From assembly GCA_015657535.1 (NCBI GenBank), contig JADHZB010000016.1, positions 30,052 to 94,051 of the forward strand: a stretch of DNA of 64,000 bases, written 5' to 3'. The position numbers were made by a program, and so were the translations under genes. This stretch comes from Nephromyces sp. MM_2019 (taxonomy: Eukaryota; Apicomplexa; Aconoidasida; Nephromycida). Under the pieces are notes generated by a model that saw only the letters and a program-made list of their open reading frames with translations, was not told the DNA's origin and ran no database searches. This document shows, piece by piece, positions 13,534 through 25,205 of this stretch; position 1 is the first letter of the stretch; each line of letters starts with the position of its first letter.

Positions 13534-15059
13534 TTAATATAGTCCAATTGGTAGAAATTTATAGCTTAATAATAAAAAAATATTTTATGAGCTTGGAGGT
13601 GTGTTTAAAAACATATTGACATTGCTTGGAAGATACCTATAAAAATAATCAAGGGTCTCAATAAGTTAATAAAATTATTAGACTGTAGGTATAAGGACTT
13701 ACATGATGTTTCTGGATTTGCTGAATGATTCAGCTATATCTTTGCTTGCTTCTAAACGACGCATTTCAATTAAGCCAGTTCCATTTTCTTTAAGTGATTT
13801 AGAAATCTAGATATGAAAATAGGATTTCAAATGGAATGAAATGTAGGTAGGTATCGAGTATGTTTTCTATAAATTTGCACTAACCATAGTTGCTGCTTCA
13901 GACTCTCCTTCAGCGCGAACAATGGCTGCCTTTTTCTCTTGCTCAGTTTTAGCGACAATAAACTTGATCCTTTCACTTTCTTGCTGAGCAACCTGTTTTT
14001 CTTCAATAGCTCTTGCAAATTCTTTACCGTAGCTTAAATTAGTCTTAATAAGAGGTAGATAGATAGGAATTTATTATTGGGTTTTATAGGGTGTATAGTT
14101 GTTGAAACTAACAATAGCAACATCATCGAGAAGAATATCAAATTGCCTTGCTCTAGCGGTTATGGCTTCTCTTATATCTTGAGATACTCGATCTCTTTGA
14201 GTAAGTAATGACTCAGCATTATATCTTGCTACTACAGCCTTTAAAACTTCATTGCCTATTGAAGGAATAACTCTTTCGTCGTAGTCTGGGCCCAAGGTTT
14301 TATGTAAAACGGAAAGCCTTTCTGAAAGATTTCGTTTGATATGATTTATATGATGTTGGAGACTCTATTATACAAAACAAGTAGGATTAAACCTGGAATA
14401 GGGCGAAAAAGAATTCGGAGACTAAGGCTAACCATTTGTAAATCTGAAGGATGATATAAATGTTTTAGGTGAATTAAGCTATATATTTTGGGTAGTACCT
14501 CTAGTTCCTGTTGTTGTATTAATAGTTTTTGGCCTAGTACGGATGTCGTATAAAAAAGGAGTTTGAAACCAAGGTAAGTATAAATGTGATCCCTCTCCAA
14601 TTTCTTTGTCTTGAACACCTCCAAAACGATTAAACATGATGCATCTCTCCCCTCCATCAACTAAATCAAATGTATAAAATTATAAACTTTTTGTAGCGCA
14701 TCTTTGGCTAGGATATATGTGTCATAGGTTGATTATAAGGTTAAGAATTAATTGTGTATGAAAATTTATTGCTCCAATGCATTGCTTATGTTAATGAAGA
14801 GGTTTCACAATCTAAAAGCTCATTCTAAATCAAGTGTACATAAATTAAGTAATCTGATTAGGGCCATGCCAAGGTGTGTGAGTTGTAAGATTTCATTATG
14901 TGTATTAAAATCAAGAAGATTGAAAAGATTATGGGAATTCTGACTTTACTCAAATATATATATATCTTTACCGTCATAAAGGCACATATAAGGGATTACT
15001 GATGCTGCTCCTGCAGCAAGGCTAATTCGCCCGATAGCTGTTAAGAATCGATCTGCCAT
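13534..15059 (-). CDS. PHB1: Prohibitin 1, mitochondrial inner membrane scaffold
   Basis: Prohibitins 1 and 2 alternate in large rings in the mitochondrial inner membrane that scaffold m-AAA protease and lipids. Seven exons join in phase (15059-14972, 14660-14499, 14443-14393, 14321-14113, 14043-13885, 13806-13703, 13564-13534) to give 267 aa, the normal length. An N-terminal membrane segment ([19 protein letters not shown]) leads into the SPFH domain. Conserved blocks include [42 protein letters not shown] and [17 protein letters not shown]. The C-terminal [20 protein letters not shown] matches PHB1 rather than PHB2. The reading frame seems to stop after NIM at 13702, but the GTAAGT there is a donor and a 31-nt last exon restores the tail ([11 protein letters not shown]), a counterpart of the usual ITYLPxG end. 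The PHB2 partner is not in the window. Confidence 0.96.
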
Positions 15060-16100
15060 TTTTGAGGGATGGTTGAAGTAAAGAAAATTTTGTTGTATAT
15101 CTTTTGATCGAATTACAATTAAGATCAACACAGTATAGATTTTTAGAAAATATATGCTTGAAAGCTCATACAAAAACTTAATGGGATGGTAAAAGGAAGA
15201 AAATCGTAAGTTTTTAAATTTGAGGCTGCTATGATTTGAAGTACTCTTTGAAAGTTAATTGAGCAATGACCAAATAGTGCTTTACGTTTATCTAGGTGTA
15301 ATTTAGATAGTACGGTGTACACTTTAAAAAAAAAACTATTGTCATAAGTCTAGCTTGAAACAAACACCTAAGAAGCTAAAAAAATGTAGACGAGGTTAGG
15401 ACTATATTAATTAAATCATTCAGTAAACCTTGATCAAATTACTATTTTCGGTTATCTCAATGATTAATCAACGAAGGTTTAGCTTGAGTAAGGTTATAGA
15501 ATATCATTTGTATTACTTTAGAGAAACGTTTTGTTTGCGAAATTCATCTAAATTATAAAGATGTTACACTAACTAATTCCAGAAGCATGCATTAATTCTA
15601 GCTATCTATTTCCTACATTACGCCTATACCAATCATAGGTTTAAAGAATGAAAGTTTTGTGTGAAAAACAAGCGCCAATTTGTCAATGTAATTGTTGCAT
15701 TTATATCATATCAAATTTTTAATTAATCAAGTAGTATCAACTCGTAAAATTTGATTATATACTGAGGCGCGAGATATAGTATACTTAACAATCATCGTAA
15801 TCTAAATTGCTCTTGGAATCAATGTGAATTTACTCATATTATTGAGTTTTTCATGAATATTATAATTCTATGAAAAAGCTATAATTAAGTCAATTTTGAA
15901 ACATCAATTATATCAAATCCTATAACCATAAATAAAGCTCCTTTTTTTAAAGTCAGCCTCTTTAACACTGACAAAGGAATAATACCAAGTTTATGAATTC
16001 ACCATAAAAGAATATTATCGTAATTAAATTTTTTACGTTAAACCTTTCAGTATCCCTGATTGTATAACACTCTGGACTAGTTATAGCTTCATAAAAGATA
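15060..16100. other. Divergent promoter region between PHB1 and PDCD2
   Basis: About 1 kb separates the start codons of two divergent housekeeping genes. No ORF with coding character was seen. It presumably holds both promoters. Confidence 0.5.
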
Positions 16101-17884
16101 ATGTCAGGCCTAACACTTGGTTTTATGGGTAAGTCTATCACCAAAGATGATAACAATGCTCATGGAAGCTTAATTAGCAAAATTGGAGGAATACCATACT
16201 GGCTCAACAACAAAATCCCTGATATCCCCGAATGCCATAGCTGCAACAAGTCACTAACTTTTGTTTGTCAGTTATATACCCCATATGATTCGAAGGTCAA
16301 AAGGATGATATATATATTTGGTTGCTTGAATTCAAAGTCATGCTTTATCGACCCTTCTTCTTGGAAAGTAATCAGAGGATGCATAGAAGTTCAAACAGCA
16401 AACAAAGACATTCTTAGGAATCATGATGAGCCAAACAGCCCTTTCAGCAAGCTTGAGGACCCAATCAAGCCACAAAGTATTAGTTATCCCGTTCTGAACG
16501 AAGCTTTTAGTTCTACTTTGGATAATAACTTTTTTATTGATTCATTGGCCCCACCTAAAAGACCTATAAATCATTTTTTCTCTCTAAAAACACCCAAGAA
16601 ACAACACTCCTTGAGCCACCCAAAGGAGTCTAAAAACTTAAAAGGTTTAACCAAAGGCCGTAAACATGTACAATTCCCCCCAATATTGATCAATGAAGTA
16701 GAAAACGATGGTGAAAATGAGGATTTTAAGGATAATCTCGGTACAAATATAGATTTGATAGGAAGACATTCACTCTTTTTAGGATCTAATTGAAAATTTT
16801 GTTTCATAATAAACTAAAAACCATTTACTATATGCTTTCTTAGATTTACGGGCCCAAATTCTCTTGGATGAATTCAGAAAAAAGTAAGAGATTTGAGAAC
16901 GTGATTTACATATCATTAATTTATTCCATATAAACACATAATTACACTTTGATAGGGAGGAAGACGGAACTCTTTCGAATGAGGACAAAATGGATCAGGA
17001 TATTTTGTTAGGGTTAGCAAACAACCGTTATAAGCTTTAACTTTGAAATTAATAATAATATTTAAAGCTACGTATCTCTATTGTACCTAAAAATTAATTA
17101 ATTTTACAGATCCAAAGCTTGGGACAATGAAGAGTTTGAAAGAACTTCAAACAAAGTAAGGCCAATTGATTGAATTATACATTTTCTTTTTATTTTTAAT
17201 TAATACTTCTCTTATAGGAATTTTTAAGATTCCAAAAGGAACTTAGACGGTATCCAGACCAGGTATTCAACCTCTAAAATCATCTTATTGTGTTTCATTC
17301 GACTCTAAAGCCTCGAATTGAACACAAGAGTATCTTTAAAATATCCATTATTTCAGATTATAAGGTATTGTTTTGGTGGTAAACCTATCAGCCCAAGATT
17401 AAACTCTTCAAAAAACAAAATCCCAAATTGTGAAGTATGTAACTCTCAGCGTTTTTTCGAATTCCAAATCCTCCCAACAATATTTTATCAACTAATTAGC
17501 AGGTAAAATATCTAGAAGCCCCTATTATTGTTCACTTATTACTTTGATCAACAACAATGCTAAAGTCATTTACTTGATACACCTTACTGCTATCTTTAGG
17601 CATAAAAAGGATTTTTCTTTGCATTTTCCAGAACTCAAACTGGAATCAACATTTGGCAGTTTAATCATCCATTCTTGTAAGCGAATGACACTTAATAAAA
17701 ATGCCCATACCACTGAATATATCCATACATAATTCTTAATTTTTTATTTACCACACTTATCGTTTATGGATCTCTAAATACATTGTACTAGCCTATTCTT
17801 TTCACTTTCACAGGCTCAAGTGACTGTATCCCAAACAACACCTACACTCTCGAACACATGTCTATTGAACTAGAACCCGTTTAA
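16101..17884 (+). CDS. PDCD2: PDCD2/TSR4-family protein (ribosomal protein chaperone)
   Basis: PDCD2 and yeast Tsr4 bind nascent uS5 (RPS2) and are needed for small ribosomal subunit assembly. Eight exons join in phase (16101-16740, 16844-16883, 16956-17006, 17110-17155, 17218-17262, 17357-17502, 17600-17676, 17814-17884) to 371 aa. The N-terminal block has the family signature SLISKIGGIPYWL and the zinc-binding CHSCNKSLTFVCQLYTP. A long, poorly conserved acidic linker follows. The C-terminal PDCD2_C domain is split over four short exons: EFLRFQKELRRYPDQ, IIRYCFGGKPISPR, then PNCEVCNSQRFFEFQILP, then IIHSCSSDC. The first exon appears open to 16793, but a donor at 16741 (CTCG|GTACAA) is needed to stay in frame with the C-terminal exons. 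Its stop is 67 bp from the stop of the convergent WDR35 gene. Confidence 0.94.
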
Positions 17885-17951
17885 TTCTTACTTAAGACAG
17901 CTTTGTGCAATTTTTTAATATAAAAATAAACGATTCAGCACCTTTAGAGTT

Positions 17952-20900
17952 CTAAAAGCTCACGTGACATGTAGGACAGTTTTTGAGTTTTGAAATCTCA
18001 TCAAAATAAAACAAACTCCCACAGTAACTACATTCTTTGGTGATACTGCCAATAAAATCCTCATTACTGAGGCCATTTTCTTGGGGAATTATAGGTCTAC
18101 TCGATGCTGCACAATAGAAAGAATGACTACTGTAAAAAGAAAATTCGAAGAGTTGGCACAAGCTACCCTGTTGAGGCTTTGTTATTAAAGAATAATTTTT
18201 AACAAAGTCACAAGATCTAAATGCCTCAAAATTGAGCTTAATTAGATTTCTTTTATCAATTATATCAGTCATATTGACCTCCAACTGAATAAAGGCAATT
18301 GAGCATACCCTCCAATCTTTAACAAGGTATGAAGCGAGGGCCAGCATTGAGTAAGTTACCCGCTGGTCGATTATATCTTCGTACTTGATTATTTCACTTG
18401 TCAGGCTAATCACTTCTGTATAATGTTTTTGATATAACTTCTTATGGCATAAGTTACAAAGATGCAATGCTTCTGATGTTCTCTTAAAATCTATAAATAG
18501 TTCATCAAATCTAGACTCGTTTTTGGAATAATTTTCTATACCATCGCATCTAAACATTAACATTCGCCGATTTATAATTTTCGATATTTTAAATAACATC
18601 AACATACTAACTTTTTTTAAGGCTACAGTGTTAAATCTCAGCTGAATCAGATGTTTGGTTATTAGAGCCTGACACCTCATGAAACATTCATTTGTTTGAT
18701 CCTTATTTTTCAAGAAACCTTCAATGTTTTCATAAGCAAAAGCTAAGTAAATAGCTTTGCTCAAGTTATTTCTTTTCAAAAGATATAATATAAAGGCTTC
18801 CATTGTTTCATTTAGCAGAGAAGATTTACTTTCACGGCAACAGTTTATTGCATACTGCCAGTTTGACTCTGATGTGCAAGCTTTACTCAAATTACATTGA
18901 TCACCTAATCTCACAAATGCCTCAATCGCTTCTTTTGTATACTTTAAATCAATCAACTCAAGCCCAATAAGCTTGAGCAAGTTATCATCGATACCTTCTT
19001 GACTAATCAATTTTGAGATCCCAATTGGTTCTTTTGCTAAACAAAGCATTTCGAACTTTTTCTTAGTGGTATTGGATAATCCATAATACTTTGCAGCTTC
19101 GATCCAATCTCCATTTATCTCAGATTCCACCGCTTTATTCAAGTAAATATATTCTGATATATCCTCACTTAAATCCATTCCTTTTGCCAGCTCTATGGCT
19201 TTTGACCAAGCTTGGTTCATCATGAAGATCCTTAGCAAAAAAGAGTTATCACACTTGTTTGAAAGAAGACATTTCAGATCCTTATTATTGACATAATATG
19301 ACAGCGATTTCCCAAACCTCTCAGCTTCAATTTCTTCGGCCGGAATCTCGTAAAGCTCATTGAATCTATCCTGTTTACAAAGTCTTAATCAATAAATTTA
19401 TTTAAAAATGAATTTAAAATCCTATAATTTTTCAATTTACTTGTTAAAGCATTTCCTGGCTATAATGTAATTTTTATCCCTAACATAAGAGCTTGAAAGC
19501 CTTTTCCAAAGCATATTATTTGGCATTTTTTCTATATATTCAAACACCTTATTATCACCTAATTCCATAATTTCTATTGCGTATGAGACATCAAAAAAGT
19601 GATCAATTTGAACTTTTTGCGATTTTATGTTATCAAATTTTGCCTTAAAATGACTCTCCTTTTCGATAATTTGACAAGATAACCCACGAAAATCAAAAAC
19701 ATAGTGATTTGAATTACATAAACACTGTTGAATTCTATCCTCATTGCAGATATAAATAAATGAATTTGTTTGAATAATGTAGGATTTTCGATCATCAACT
19801 GACCACTGTGCAAAAATGATATTTTCGAACCTAATTAAAGATGAGCTAACAATTTTATCGTATAATTTAGGAATCTCATATAATTTAGTATTTATGTCAC
19901 TGTGATATTTTGCTTCAAAATTGTAGATAAATAAAGTAGATTCGTTATCAAGTAATAGAGCCCTTGTAGAATCACAATTAATTTCCAGGAGCATGGGCTC
20001 AAAGTCCAGTATTACGATGCTATCAATGCACATAGCTTCGATATCAAAAGCAATCAGAAAATTTCTTTCTGTAACTATAACTAATTTATCATTTTTGGAT
20101 GATATAGACTGAATATTAAGGGTTCCAATAGATTTTATGATCTTCTCAAGCCGTAAATATATCATGGATATAGTGTTATCATCAAGAATGAATGCTATAA
20201 CATCTTCAGGCATCTTGTGATCTTGATTTTCATCCAAAATCAAATGAGGCTGAGCTAGGGATTTTCCACTAAACATCCAAATATAAATGTAATTCAGGCT
20301 CATTGCTATAAAATGCGTGCTATTCAAGCAAAAATCGAATGGAAGTTGGCCCTTAAAGTTTTTGTGTGTAACAAGAGAGCCATCCGAAAGATAAATATTA
20401 ATTCTGTATAAATCACCAGCTAGCTTTTCTATAATTGCGCAATGAATATATCCAGAGCTTACTATCCTAACTACATTTTTACAAGACTCTTTATAAGTCC
20501 TATCAGACTTTTGAAAATTAACAGTGTTGTTATCTGGTTTGAGAACATCTTTTTCATTAAAAATTATCGTATCAAGGCAACTGGGTAAATAGAATGGTGT
20601 AATGAATTCTATTTGTACTATTTTATTCTCTAAAATTACACCTAAACGAGTGAGTTCATCGAACCAAAATATGCCTAGAGCCTCAAATTCAGCTTTAAAA
20701 TTTAAACTATATTTATAAACCAGGTTGTAATCTACTTTGTAGATCCAAACCTCCCAAAAATTTGGGTTCAACTGTGAACTGAAATAGGGAAGGAGTACCG
20801 CTAAAAATTTTCCACTGGGTGAAAAGCATATCTTACAATTTTCAATCCCTATAACTTCTGAACTATGCTTATGATTGTTACTCACCAAATGTAAGATCCC

Positions 20901-22080
20901 ACCCTTGGAAATTAAGGCTAGCTGATAAGACTCATCATTGTAGACTTGATAACTTATATCTAGAAAAAATTCAAGCGTCATTAGAAACATAAATAAATTA
21001 ATCACATATTTAATTCTATCAAATATTATCAAACCTGACAATTGAGGAATCCTTGTGTCATTCCAAATCTTTGAGTTTGACTTATAATTTTCTAAAATCA
21101 AGCCTTCCTCACTAAAAAAATATATCCCTCCAACCTCTGTTACCACAATTATCCTCTGGTCATTTTCCACCCAATCTGCCCACTTTATATCTTTAATGCT
21201 TTTATCCCAAACCAGATCCTCACTGTTTCTTATTATCGAAACAGTGTTATCAAAATAAATTACTAGTAATTTATCAAGGTGTTTGTTCCAATTAAAATAT
21301 TTTACTCCTTCGTTTCGAGTCTTTAAACATAATAAAATCCTCCATACATTTTCTTCATAGCTCCAGATATTAATTTGACCTGTTTTGTCAGCACTTGTTA
21401 AACTATATCTACCAGTTGTCCATTTCACCACACTTAAATCGCACTAGAATTATGTATATGTGTGAAATTAGAAATATTTCTAACTTATAACTAATTCTAA
21501 TCTATAAAGATTTTGTTTGTATTTTTTCAGATTTTTTGAGTTTATACGTAACATCATTTCGTATATAATATCAATTTATAAATAACATCAATGTGTAAAG
21601 GCATCAGCCTAAACGTGACTATCGCTTGTATAAACATTGAAATATATATATTTATTACAGATATAGAAGCTTACTAAATTTCAAAAGTATACCTCTTATC
21701 CAATCACTATAAATAAATAAGTAAATCAAATAATAAGTATATTTTCTAATTCCTAAAAAATAACAAATAATATGAGTTACTAGTAAAATAAATTAATGAC
21801 ACACCTTATGACCTTGTAAATCATCAAGGAAAAACAAATCAATACCAAATGCATTAGTGATTTTATGTGTACAATCAATTTCAAAGGAGTTTTTTTCCAA
21901 GTTCTTTAAGACGAATAACTTCCCTTTTTCACATCCCAAAGCCAGCCAATCCTGATCATGTTTTCTATCGACCGTTATAATTTTAACCTCATCTAGCATT
22001 TTATACTCAGACATCAAAACCTTACTAGCTGAGTAATTATACTTCTGACTATTAATATGTGACTCAACTTGGGTTAACAT
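17952..22080 (-). CDS. WDR35: Intraflagellar transport protein 121 (WDR35)
   Basis: IFT121/WDR35 is a subunit of the IFT-A complex, which drives retrograde transport and membrane protein import in cilia. Four exons (22080-21805, 21443-21035, 20959-19441, 19383-17952) give 1211 aa, against about 1180 in animals. The N-terminal half is WD40 beta-propeller: KGKLFVLKNLEK, then DLSVVKWTTGRYSLTSAD and GQINIW, spanning the first splice and matching the family's SVxVVxWNxxYxKLTTSDxxGxIxVW. The C-terminal half is alpha-solenoid/TPR-like (for example WSKAIELAKGMDLSEDISEY) and ends in a small zinc-ribbon (CSYC...CPTC), as in other IFT-A solenoids. Introns at 20960-21034 and 19384-19440 are removed from what otherwise reads as one long frame. 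Its presence implies a cilium assembled by IFT. Confidence 0.9.
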
Positions 22081-25000
22081 TTTAACAATTGATAAATTTA
22101 TACAGATTTGAGATTATATGATCCTGAGAATTTATTTTTAATTCGAAGTGCGAGTCAGAATCATAATTTTAATTATAAATATTATTTATTTTGATTTATT
22201 TTTCAAGGTTAAACAGATAAATATCGTTTCGGAAGACATATATATATATTTTCACCACATACATGCTTTTTGGGTTATAATGAGAGCTTGAATAATAAAA
22301 TATATAGATTTCTTAAATCAATTCAGCTATAAGCTATCAAGAGCATCACAAGATCCGATTATTTTTTTTGCTCCCTGAAAAATATAAATTTTGTAACTTC
22401 TTTATTCTACTCTTTTCTGTTTTTGAAATCCTTTCGCAAGACTGCTATTATGGTGCATGTAACTTATACGATTATTTCAAATCTTGAGTATTCTAATTTC
22501 AAACAAAAACTAAATAGCATCTTGTTGTAGTATTATAAAATTTGGATCATTTTAAGTCACATGAGGAATAAAAAATTATTGGGTTGCGTTTTTAGTTAAA
22601 CAGTTGAGTTGTATTTGGGTGATGATTCAATGAGGGTAGGAATAATAGCTGATTGAAAGCTTGGGTAATAAATCATTTAGAATTCCATAGTAAATAATCA
22701 TGATTGTGTGATCTAAAAAACGAGTGTTGATATACTTAACGCAAAGGGGTGATGTGAGTAAATATATTGAGTATTCATTTATTATACTTTCTTTATTAAA
22801 GATTACTCAAAGGTAAACAATGCAAACAGCATTGGGTTATGTTAAAGAGATTTACAAGATCCATAAATTTAGCAACATTAAATTAAATCAATTAATTAAA
22901 TAATAATATGGACAATGTGAGAATTATCTTAGAAATGAAATCAAAACAGTTCAATCATTTTATCAATTCCGAAATTTAACATCTTAGAATACATAGGCTA
23001 TATATATCATTGAACCTACTCTTAACACTAACTTAAAGGAAATTTTGAAGCCATGAAATAAATTGTAAAAGGTGCTAATAACTCCCAATTATGTCCTTAG
23101 CCGGTAATTATGTGTGAAGCTTTCCAGAGCCTACGAATTTCAGTCAATATATAAAGAATTTCATAATCAGTTTCAATAAAAAATTCATACACAATGTTAT
23201 TTTAGCTATATACTTAAAAATTTAAAGAGTTTCAGTTTAGATTTTATATACATTGACAAAACTCCTAGTTGCAAAAGTAACAAATTCGAGTATAAAGCGG
23301 TTCAGTGAGGGGCCTAATAGGCCCTTGAAAGGTCGTGGCCTTAAATGTGAGATTGGATATAAAGATGTTCTAATTTTTATCTATAGCTTTAAATATATAA
23401 TTTCAAAATTCATAATTCATTAATGTCTTGACATCAATTTTGGTGGCAATAAGTTAAGAATTTATAATCTATGCACAATGCTATTAAAAATTTTACGCGT
23501 TTGCTCTCTATGCATTATCATTTGGCTCGAGGTGCTGTATTCGATTAAGTATAAAGGCAAATGTAAGTGAGATACTTTTAATAATAAATTTCGATTGCTT
23601 CTTATCCAAATTTAATACTTGCTATATGCTCAGTAATACCTTATTAAAATTTTATGTATGTATTTTGCAGTACTTTTAAAATGTATAATTTTTTTAAAGA
23701 TGTTTCCATAACGTTTATACATTCTTATATAGATCCAAATGGTATGCTTATGCTCTTTAATAATTTCAAATTGTTCATATTTGTATTCTAATCTTTCAAT
23801 TTAAATTTTATTTCTAACATCTCGGCAAATTTATATAAGTTTCAGGTCAGAGCTAAGTATTTACCACAATCACTAAGAGTTGTTAAAATGGAGAGATAAC
23901 AGATCAGTTATGTTTAGAGTGGTGTAGAGTTTGAAATAGTAATTTAATAAACTCTCAAAAAACTTGCAATCCCTGTATTTAATTTTGCATACCCTGTACT
24001 TATTTAACACTTTTGGTATTCCAAGACTGCTTGATTATATAAATACAATTTTTTTGCTTGACTATAGGCATCAATGTAAAAAGGTGGTGAGAGTTGGTAA
24101 ATTGTAAAAGAAAGTGTAAGAGTAGATGTCATAGAATAAATCTAGTCTATCTTCCGTATAATCTTATATATTCAATAAACCATCCAATTTAAACATGTTA
24201 AATTATCTATCCAAAAGTCTCCTTAACCCAAAAGAATTGATGATGAAGTTGGTATTTACTTGAAATGAAATATTTTGTCAGCAATCCCTAGGACTAGATA
24301 TAGACGAAGGGAACAATATTAAATATAATTTAATGATTCTATTGTAGTGATCATAGCAATTGCTGTAAATATAGCAATAATGCTGATTATTTGATAAATC
24401 TTCAATAAACCATATGTCTTTTCAGTCACATGATGTTGTTTGGTATGAACTCCTTACTCTCATTATGTTGATCAAATATCAATTAAAATGGTAAATATAT
24501 TATTATTTGGTTGTTGAGTTTCATGTTGGTGTCATATTCTAGTAGCCCTGGATAATTAAAGGATATGGTGAAATTTCTATCAGATTTAAATTCGATGTGA
24601 TCTAAAGAGCATATTAACATCTCAATTTTTTTTTATTACGTATTTAAGAAAATAAGCTTTGGCCTTGTTTGATTTATTGTTCTGAGATAGTCTTAAAAAT
24701 TTAAGTCAAATTTTATTTATAGTCTAAGTTTAATAGTATACTAAAAAATATTTTTTGTGTTTACAAAATTATTGTTCTATATCAAAAAGCTTAGTTTCAA
24801 TGAGTAAGTCCATCCAGCGTTCTACCCAATAAGTTGCCTGTCAAATTTGAGCATTACACACATAGTAAGCATGTGATAGTGTGGTTTTTATACATATTAT
24901 AAGACTATACTGATATTCATTACGCTCTAAGAGTCGACATGTTGGGGCTAAAAAAGTAATCAGTTGTGTGATAATTATTCTATAGATAAGTTACCGTGTG

Positions 25001-25205
25001 TATTTTGTCCATTGTTTCATCAATGGACATAGACATCTTGCTCAAAATAAATAGGTAAGGTATGGTAAAACGGGCTGGATTATAACAACATTTAAAATTA
25101 TTTTGTTATCTTAACTTAAGAAACTTGGTAAGATGTTGTTTTTGTTCATAAGCTTGAAAGAGATGCTAAATGTTGAAGTCAAATGTTAAGTTTAGTTAAT
25201 CAGTC
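22081..25205. other. Gene-free region, about 3.1 kb
   Basis: No ORF of convincing length or exon chain was found on either strand. The sequence is AT-rich and becomes T/G-rich on the plus strand toward the right. One GC-rich patch near 23300-23345 contains a small hairpin (GGGCC-TAATA-GGCCC). It should include the promoter of WDR35 and the 3' flank of the TAF1B-like gene. Confidence 0.5.

Noticed and set aside
13700..13705. Prohibitin ending at NIM just after 13703
   Set aside because: The stop overlaps a perfect GTAAGT donor, and a phase-matched 31-nt exon restores the family C-terminus.
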